From assembly GCF_900497805.2 (NCBI RefSeq), contig NW_020954588.1:13250459-13314458 (forward strand): 64,000 nucleotides of DNA, in the 5' to 3' direction. The stretch comes from Vombatus ursinus. Lineage: Eukaryota; Chordata; Mammalia; Diprotodontia; Vombatidae. Numbering within the stretch: position 1 is the stretch's first letter; each line of letters starts with the position of its first letter. Of the stretch, positions 56,914-64,000 are shown piece by piece. The notes beneath the pieces are model-generated. The model saw nothing but the letters and a program-made list of their open reading frames with translations, had not been told where the DNA came from and did not search any database. The translations under genes and the position numbers were made by a program.

Positions 56914-56922
56914 TATATATAT
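56857..56922. repeat. (TC)n then (AT)n microsatellite
   Basis: About 25 TC units (56859-56908) followed by (AT)6. The Arg/Glu-repeat minus-strand frame at 56822-57067 is produced by it. Confidence 0.97.
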
Positions 56923-57079
56923 CTGCTTCTGTCTCACTCTCACCTCTTACTTCTCTTTTCCTTTCTTTTACTTTTTCCTCTTTCCCTCTGTCTCTCCTCA
57001 AACTTCTCTCCAACGATGCTGTGATTTTATTGGTATGGGTAATTCCCAGGCCAATACAGGTCAGCACCTTCTCTGTAAT

Positions 57080-57188
57080 GTATACTCTGAAAGAGTCAAT
57101 TGGAGCATTGAGAGGTTAAAACACTTACCCAAGGTCACATCACCATTATGTTCCACAGGCAGCACTCCAGATCGGCTTTTTCTTGCTT
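57080..57188 (-). repeat. MIR-type fragment
   Basis: 'gagaggttaaaacacttacc caaggtcacatcacca', 'cagcactccagatcggcttt'. Antisense. Confidence 0.7.
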
Positions 57189-57189
57189 T

Positions 57190-58370
57190 CGGCTGTCTCT
57201 ACTATGCCAAGCTACCATCCTACATACTGGGGAAGTATATGCTCATTGTATCCTTTATTCAATGCACTTACTCAAAATTGGTTTATCCTGTTGTACTGGA
57301 TCATAGGATAAGGGAGATAATGGAATATCCAATCTAGCCCCTCCCCCTAACATTTTCTGTTCCTGTTATATCCAAGCAACATTTTCTTAGATAATAAATT
57401 CCTAAACTATCTGTCTCATTCGATTTGTCTAGCCCTAGTATAGTGGCTTACAAAAACGGGAAAATGGTAACATTTCTGATGTATATCATCATCTTGTACC
57501 AGAGCACAATCTAAAAAACTGAATTTATTAGATAGAATAAAACAACATTCCTGAATAATTTTAAAAGAAATAACAAGTGTTCCCACAGATGTTTTTTCTG
57601 CCCTATTAAAGTTTCCATTTAGAAAATTGCTGCAGATATTTTCTTCAAATTGATGCAGATTTTCTGTAAAACTATGGCTATTATCTCCACTTCAATAGTC
57701 AACTCTTTTACATAACACATAAATATCTGTGTCAATATTTTGACAACTTTTCCAGTAAATCTTCTAGTCATTCCTTAAGATGCATAAAAAAACCCCAACT
57801 GTGTGACTAAGGACTCCAAATGAAAAGGTGTGATTTCACCATTATCAAGATACCCTCCCCTGAGCCAACCCTCTAACTAGACCCAATCATTTAGGGGAAG
57901 GCATAGAATGGACAAGTGCCTCTAAGTCACTAGCCAAGGCCGAGAAAATTGTTCAATTGCATTTTATCAAGGAATGATTTTAAAATTGCATTAAAAACCA
58001 TTTCAGGTCAATTTACATTTTTATTCCAGAAGCAGATACCCGACCCACTTTCTCAGGCCATGTAACAAAAGGTAAGATCAAATTTGTGGATTGTATTACA
58101 TAAGGAAAAGTAAAGAAATGGACTTTGAGTGAATCAAAAATTCCTTTTTCTTCAAAATTATTAAAGAATGTTCACCATATTACCTTTAGGCCAATTATAA
58201 CTAAGTTATCACCAAAGGACAGTGTAAGACTTTAATTTCAAATAGATGAAAGACCTGACTTTTTCAAGTTTGCAAGTGACCAGAATGTTGTTTTGTTTTC
58301 CCTAAGCATGTGATTTGCAAAAACAAAACAAAACGAAAAACTACCCAAGAATGTTTTTCTGTCATCATTG
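57190..58370. other. Non-repeat stretch
   Basis: About 1.2 kb with no recognised repeat, gene or strong motif. Confidence 0.35.
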
Positions 58371-58374
58371 CAGA

Positions 58375-58790
58375 ATTTAATTCAATTCAATAAACAATTA
58401 TCAAGTCTTTACTATGCACCAGGCATTAGGGATACAAAAAGAAAAAAAAAAGAAATATTCCCTCCTCTCAATAAACTTTCATTCTCCCAGAGGTGATAGG
58501 GACAACACGCACATAGATAAGAATGAACTATGAAAAATAGACAGTCTTCATTTGTTGAGTGGAGAATTTTTTTCTTTGTGGACAGCAAAGGCCACTTGTA
58601 GAAGGCAGCATTTGAGTTATGCTTCAAAGGAAACTAGGTATTCCTTTAAGGCAGAAGTGAGGAGTGAGGGCATTCAGACAGAGGGATTTACCTGCTTATC
58701 AGCATTGCATCAGGAGATAAAATGGGGTGATTGGGGAGCAACACATATGTATTTAGCTAGGATGTAGAATGTGTGAGTGAGATTCTTCTA
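58375..58790 (-). repeat. L2 LINE 3' region, antisense
   Basis: 'aataaacaattatcaagtct', 'ttactatgcaccaggcatta', 'cctctcaataaactttcatt ct', 'gcatttgagttatgcttcaa aggaaactagg', 'gagtgagggcattcagacag'. Frames on both strands here are by-products. Confidence 0.85.
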
Positions 58791-58889
58791 AATTATATTT
58801 ATAAAACAAAAGTATATCTTTAATATCATAGATCAACTTTTAACTTGCTGTAAAATCCCAAACATTAATCAATATTTTTTTCATATATA

Positions 58890-59068
58890 ACACTTTAATG
58901 CTTATAACATACTTCCCATAATCTTTGAGGTAGGTGCTAGTGATATCATCAGGCATATTTTTTGCGGTGAGGAAACAGAGTCTAAGAAAGGTCATGCCCG
59001 CCAGATTCAAATTCAAGAATTAGCTGACTCTAAGCCAATGGCTCTTTCCAATATGTCAAGCTGCTTCT
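58890..59068 (-). repeat. MIR/THER-type CORE-SINE
   Basis: 'gtgaggaaacagagtctaag', 'aaattcaagaattagctgac', 'tccaatatgtcaagctgctt'. Antisense. Confidence 0.75.
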
Positions 59069-59189
59069 CACTGAAAGACAAAAAGCATTGTAAAATGTGA
59101 GTGTTGTTGTGTAGAAATGAATACAGTACAGCTGATTGTTAGGCATACTCTGACTCTGCTTTTTCTAATGATTTTAAGTCACAATTGTG

Positions 59190-59570
59190 TTGTTTTGCTG
59201 TTGAGTCATTCAGTCATGTTCAACTCTTCATGACCCCATGGACCATAGACTGCCAGGCCCTTCTATCTTCTACTATCTCCTGATGTCTTTCCAATGAATG
59301 TTTTTTGTTTGTTTCTGCCTCCTAAACAACATTTCAAACCGTGAGACACTCTTTCTACCAGATTCAATCCCTCAAATCTCTTCATTACTTCTACTTCATA
59401 TTCATAATATTTAGGTTACACTTATATAGTCTAACAGTTTTCTGTACCCTCTTCAGTCTAAGTCTGAATTTTGCAATAAGAAACTCATGATCTGAGCCAC
59501 CTTCAGCTTCAGGTCTTGTTTTAACTGACCCTAGAGAGCTTCTCCACCCTTGGCTAAAAAGCATAAAACC
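59190..59570 (-). mobile_element. RTE (BovB-like) LINE fragment, antisense, internally deleted
   Basis: 3' tail 'gttgagtcattcagtcatgt tcaactcttcatgacccc', 'catagactgccaggcccttc'. Further right the endonuclease C-terminal region, where the minus strand reads SDHEFLIAKFRL (the SDH motif of RTE/APE-type endonucleases) near 59465-59505. In an intact RTE these parts are separated by the whole RT, so about 2 kb or more is missing. Confidence 0.8.
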
Positions 59571-59689
59571 ACTTTAACTCACAATGCATCATATCTTTTT
59601 GAGAGCCTACATGAGGAATCCAGAAGATGCAAGAAGCATTTGTTTGTAACAGTGATATTTGAATTAGAGAGACCACTATTCAATGAAGT

Positions 59690-60062
59690 TCAAAAACAAT
59701 TCTTTCAAGTCATGAATTGATTGGGGTTAGATCTATAAAAGATAACCAGGATGATGAGAGAGACTGGATCCTGTTATACAGAAAGGTTAGGTGAAAGGAA
59801 TATAGATATCTAGCATGGAGAAGAGAAGACTTAGGGCAAGATAAGTGTTTCCAACTGTCAAATGGAAGAGGGATCAGCTTTGTTCTGCTTAGGGAAAGAA
59901 GGCAGAAAATAAGGACATCAGTTGGACATTTCAGAGAGACAGATTTCAGCTTGATGTAAAGAATGCTGATATTCTCATGAAGAGAGCAGAAATGGAATAG
60001 ATTGCCCTCTGAGGCAGGAGATTCTGCTCATTGGAGGTGGTCAAGCAGACTGGCTAACCAAT
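59690..60062 (+). mobile_element. CR1/L3 LINE 3' region
   Basis: Sense: 'tctagcatggagaagagaag acttagggcaagataagtgt', 'gtcaaatggaagagggatca gctttgttctgct', 'cagatttcagcttgatgtaa', 'gaatagattgccctctgagg', 'tcattggaggtggtcaagca'. It is the sense counterpart of segment 1 at 26030-26504. Confidence 0.85.
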
Positions 60063-60079
60063 AGTCAACAATGGTACTC

Positions 60080-60165
60080 GAGCAGCAGTAGAGCACTGTG
60101 GATTGTTATGTGTAGAGTCAGGAAGAGCTGGGTTAATATCCTGCTTCTGATGCTTGATTGATTTA
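60080..60165 (+). repeat. tRNA-SINE/MIR head fragment
   Basis: 'gtagagcactgtggattgtt', 'gagtcaggaagagctgggtt'. Short and diverged. Confidence 0.5.
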
Positions 60166-60639
60166 AATCATCTGTCAAAAATCATATGATACAATTAAAA
60201 GTCAAATAGGAGGGAATTGAATTTTACCCAACAAATTAAAGACAAGGGAAATGCTGTTTTAATATTCTCCAAGCACAAGGATCATCTCTTCGTACCAATC
60301 CTGTGATGTGAGTGTTGTAGGTATTAATTCTTCCTATTTTGAAGATTAAGGATACAAACAGGTGTAGACTTAAAAAAACTGAGTATTTTAGAATAATCTC
60401 AGACTAGTTTTATGAGTACTATAGCAGTCAAATGTCTCTATTTATCTCATTAGTTTTGAAATGTATATATCAAATATGAACATCTGATTTTATAAAGAGA
60501 TGTGATGAACCCTACTTCGTTGTTTGGGTCCTGATTGGCTCAGAATGAATGTAAATAACAATTGTTTCTATTTTGGCCAGAAACCCTAATGGTCTTCCCC
60601 TCCCAGATCTATTTTTTTTTTTAAAAGAGGCCATTCTTT

Positions 60640-60912
60640 GCCTCATTTCTTATTAAGCCTTAATCACTGAATGGGCTCTGCCTCAGTCAAACTGAGACCT
60701 GTTAAAGACCTTAGCTTGAAAAGGCCAAGGTTCCACACTGTATCTGGGGCCATCTCTAGTTGTCCTGATCTATATCTGGCCGCAGGACCCAGATGGCTCC
60801 AGAGGAGAAAGTGAGACCGGTGACTTTACACAGTCCAATTCACTTGCACGTCATGGCATCACCTACCCGACGTCAAGGTCCTCTTCAAGAATGAAGGACA
60901 GAAAGCACTCAA
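60640..60912 (+). repeat. RTESINE-like SINE
   Basis: 'gggctctgcctcagtcaaac tgagacctgttaaagacctt', 'gggccatctctagttgtcct gatctatatctgg', 'ggacccagatggctccagag gagaaagtgag', 'cttgcacgtcatggcatcac', and the end 'ggtcctcttcaagaatgaag gac'. The end resembles the 3' end of the LINE at 1150-2490. A ~14-bp stretch found in the family as I recall it is lacking near 60833. Confidence 0.8.
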
Positions 60913-60914
60913 CT

Positions 60915-61350
60915 CAGACTCATAAGAACGACAAAAATGTGTGTATTGAGAAGTTGATCCTAATATCCAACTTAAGAAATTCCTGATGTGGCTGCAACTA
61001 ATCTGATATGCTGCTGAATAATCTTACTTCAACATTCCCTTCTTACTGTATTTTTTTCTACATTCAAAAGATGTGGATGTGAGGCATTGGAGAAAGCACA
61101 TAAATGACAGAGGCCCTGATAAGACTTTAATCTTGATTATAGAATAGTTCAAGATCTATGACCCTATTTCAATGATTTTAAAATGATCCTTCAACACAAT
61201 TTCTAGATGCTCTCTAGCATCCAGATTTTCCCTGGGCTTTGTGGTTGAGTCAAAGACTGGATTTCCCCCCTAAGATAGAATAAAGTCCTAATATAAAAAA
61301 TCAGTTCATAAGCACAGAGCAGAAAAATGACGTTAATCTCATTTAATGTT
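60915..61350. other. No recognisable feature
   Basis: No repeat or gene recognised. Confidence 0.35.
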
Positions 61351-61355
61351 GTATA

Positions 61356-61901
61356 TCAGTGTATAGCCTCCTGTTTGGTGTTATACTTGGTTGACACAGA
61401 ACAGACAGTAAAGAGGAGCACACTACTCATGATCATCCCAACTCCAGGAAGAAGGAAATTAGCAACTCGATATCTGTAATGCCTCCTATGCAGCCGGCTG
61501 CTGAAGAGTAATTGCAAGAGTTCCAAGTTGCTTTGATGAGAAAATGGAGTTCGAATCTCATAATCCCACAGTATGGAAGGTGATCTTTTAGCAGGAGAGG
61601 CAAAAGACAAAAATACAAAGCAGCACAAAAGGATCCCCTCTGGGGAAGCGCTCGCACATTTGGGCCCAGAGTCTAGTCGGTGCAAGCCAAAACTTGATAC
61701 TTTTATCTTCAACCTTTGACCTCGGACATCTGGAAACCTAGTTTGAGTCAAGCAGGAGGAAGTTTTCTTTTCTATTTCAAAAACTTTATAGAAGACCAAC
61801 TTCAAGCATCTAGAGTCTACCCTGTTAGCACAAACTACTTTTATTTGTGCACTGGTAGTGAACTCTAAAATATGGAACATTTGGACAGGAAATGGATTCA
61901 T
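61356..61901 (-). other. Longest open frame (181 codons), unrecognised, in repeat-free DNA
   Basis: A minus-strand open frame of 181 codons in DNA free of recognised repeats, with several CpGs at 61465-61725. The product would be basic, Ser/Leu-rich, with a hydrophobic C-terminal stretch (LLPGVGMIMSSVLLFTVCSV). I recognise no family. Codon usage does not look selected, and a nested second frame is also open. Some random frames of this size are expected to be rare in 64 kb of AT-rich DNA but not impossible. It may equally be part of a conserved non-coding element. I do not call it a gene. Confidence 0.2.
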
Positions 61902-61904
61902 CAG

Positions 61905-62655
61905 GACTTAGAGAGTAGTCGCTTGCTGAAACTGGGGCATTGTTCAGTGCTTGTTCACTACTTGTTAGGGGTCCAAAAACAGCCTAGATAAACATTTCCA
62001 AGGGACTGCTGAAGAGCAGAAAATGTTTGGTTACTTTGATCTTCTCAGATGTCCTACTTTTGATTGGCGTCTATCCCAGGTTCAGACAGAACAATGTGTT
62101 TAAGCATGCTGTATCGAACTGAAAATTAATTACAGCAGCATGCATTTTAAGCAAGTTTTCACATGTAGTTGAAATCCTTGGCATGAAGTTACATGCAAAA
62201 AAAATGGAAAGATAATGTGTGATGCCACCATTTTTATAGCAGCTATTTTTACTACCGCATGAAAGAAGGTCATCATGAACTTAGACTGAATAAGCATCAA
62301 AAGATCTATGTGTCTCAAATGCTCCCATATGGGAGAGAATAATTTTTCTTGACTTACACAAAGCAAAACAAAAACTAACTGGTAGCATTTTTGTTCGATA
62401 TATCACCTGTTTTGCTAACATGAAGTCAACTCGATTATCAGGTAAGTGCTCACCCAGCTCGTCAGAGCCATATATATCACAACCACAAATGAGCTTGCTT
62501 CAGAGTTCCAGCTGTATGCTGTGCTCAAGCCACAGCTCTGCTTCTCATGGAAAGTTTTCTTGCTGTATAGTTCCCAAATAAATCTTCCAATTATGTGGTG
62601 ACAATCCAGAATTGACTAATCAATAATAATGTTTTTGGAAAGTTCTCTGCAAATA
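61905..62655. other. Non-repeat stretch, candidate conserved non-coding DNA
   Basis: No recognised repeats. Contains a consensus-like 5' splice site string at 62439-62447 (cag|gtaagt) preceded by an ATG at 62420, but no supporting exon chain. Confidence 0.3.
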
Positions 62656-62659
62656 GGAT

Positions 62660-62752
62660 GATATTAAAAGTTTGGGGAAGAAACCATGTCTACTATTGCT
62701 TTGAATAGTGCCTTTCACACAATAAATATTAGTCATTAGTAATGTTTCTCTT
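62660..62752 (+). repeat. L2 LINE 3' tail, weak
   Basis: 'gaatagtgcctttcacacaa taaatattagtcattag'. Confidence 0.5.
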
Positions 62753-62759
62753 TCTTAGC

Positions 62760-64000
62760 TACTGCTGGGAAATACAAACGTTAGAACCAGATATGAGACT
62801 ATGATTATGTTTAGAGCACCAGTATGAATTGACAAAAAATTTGAAAACAAAAAGGAAAATTATAATATGGCACTGGGAAATGAGCTTATCTGTATTCACA
62901 CCATTTCTATTTATTGCCTTTGAGGGACTGAGTCATCATTTGGTTATATTAAAAACAAAGGCACAATTTTGTCCATTCTTTTTTGCCAAGATTTCTTTGC
63001 AGGTTTTTGATGTATGCTAGAAATGTTTCCCTAATGTGGCACAAGTTCAAAATATCCCACATTCTCAAAATTTTTGATACCTTAAAGAATTATCATCAGC
63101 CTCTAAATTATGTAATAAAACCTTGGTTTCTGGAAATGTATTTGGATTCCTACCTACCATTCCCTGAAACATAAGCCCATTCATTATTTGATTCCTTCTG
63201 GGACTTTAGATCAAATCTGAAAGATGTTTCAAAACTATAAATGGCTCCCATAGTCTATGCTTCATGTTTCTGTGTAATTTGAAAATGTTTACATTTATAC
63301 AGCCACATTAATTACAGAATTTGTAATTATAACTTTTTAATCATTGCACATGAATAACTAAAAAAGGAGAAAACTTAAGCACACCCCCATACACATTTGC
63401 AAACTATTCTACAGAACCAGATGAAAATCTAAGGTTATCACTTGCCAAATAAGCTACTGAATTTATGTTTACACATAGATGAGAGAGCATGTAAGCACAT
63501 TTTCTCTCTTTTTTTTTCTGAAAGTGCATTCCATAATATTCAGCAAATAAATCGTCTTCATCATCACCACAAGGATACAGACACAAAAGCCTTTTACTTG
63601 ATATTTTTGCATCTCAAGACTGTGTTTTCTTTTCCTTAACAGTTCACATAGGATAGCCCTTCCTGAATATGCATGTGTAATTCCCATTAACTGAGTATAA
63701 TGGAACTTGCATGCCTACATAAAGAGAACAGAGCCCACCTGACTAATATACTCTTCTTGAACACCACCTGGTCCAACTTAGGGCTTATCCCTTCGAAAAG
63801 TTGTTTGAGAGGTTTGTTTATATTTACAGAATGTTGCTCACATATTGGACCCGGAGAAGTAAGACTTTTCCTGGTGACCACCAATGCCTCCATGTGGCCA
63901 AAACCTGAGAACACTCCTTTTTTCTGGATATTGTGGAGTATGTGTGTATGGGGGGTGTTTTGATTTGTTTTTTACTAGCATTTCTGATGAAGTATAAGGG
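62760..64000. other. Non-repeat stretch to the window end
   Basis: No repeat family recognised. Overlapping open frames on both strands (62829-63174 and 63404-63963) show no domain. AT-rich with a few higher-complexity patches (63740-63900). Confidence 0.35.

Noticed and set aside
56822-57067. Arg/Glu-rich repeat protein
   Set aside because: Produced by the (TC)n microsatellite.
1-64000. tRNA, rRNA, snRNA or miRNA genes
   Set aside because: tRNA-like A/B boxes were seen only inside SINEs. No folded tRNA or known small RNA was recognised.

Overview
This is almost certainly mammalian, and most probably marsupial, intergenic DNA. It is AT-rich and has no recognisable host exon chain, RNA gene, promoter or CpG island. 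It is densely filled with interspersed repeats of a therian type: MIR/THER CORE-SINEs, L2 and CR1/L3 LINEs, many L1 fragments, tRNA-headed SINEs with RTE (BovB-like) tails, an RTESINE-like element with its partner LINE, and small hAT-type MITEs. The RTE-tailed SINEs and the RTESINE/RTE pair are what point to a metatherian. All family names come from recalled consensus features, not from a database search. The species cannot be told from what is visible.

Layout. 1-1110 is an antisense L1 piece abutting a sense RTE-superfamily LINE with a C-terminal zinc finger (1150-2490). 2.5-6 kb is MIR/L2/SINE debris with a neat hAT MITE carrying an 8-bp target-site duplication. 6.5-7.5 kb is a non-repeat block enclosed by ~70-bp inverted repeats. 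7.5-18 kb holds L2 and MIR fragments between unassigned stretches. 18-24 kb holds several L1 pieces. 24.6-32.6 kb is the most layered region: two antisense CR1/L3 LINE copies, the second split by a sense L1 and by a 3.7-kb antisense L1. Rejoining the CR1/L3 pieces restores continuous reverse-transcriptase sequence. 34.3-38.4 kb is a 5'-complete but 3'-truncated L1. 39.84-40.44 kb is a short L1 with a perfect 15-bp target-site duplication. 42.5-43.8 kb is an L1 inside an older L1. 44.2-44.4 kb is a palindromic MITE-like unit. 45-60 kb is mostly unassigned DNA with scattered L2, MIR and SINE copies and one 10-N assembly gap. 59.2-60.9 kb has an RTE/BovB fragment, a CR1/L3 3' end and an RTESINE-like element. 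60.9-64 kb is mostly repeat-free and contains the longest open frame of the window, which I do not recognise.

No coherent new gene system is present. The points worth a second look are structural: the inverted-repeat-bounded block at 6.5-7.5 kb, the nested LINE stratigraphy, an L1 copy lacking the core of ORF2, two MITE copies that each carry a (CA)n tract at the same internal point, an unnamed repeat pair, and several repeat-free blocks that look like candidate conserved non-coding elements of a gene desert. Without alignment to other genomes the last class is only a suspicion.
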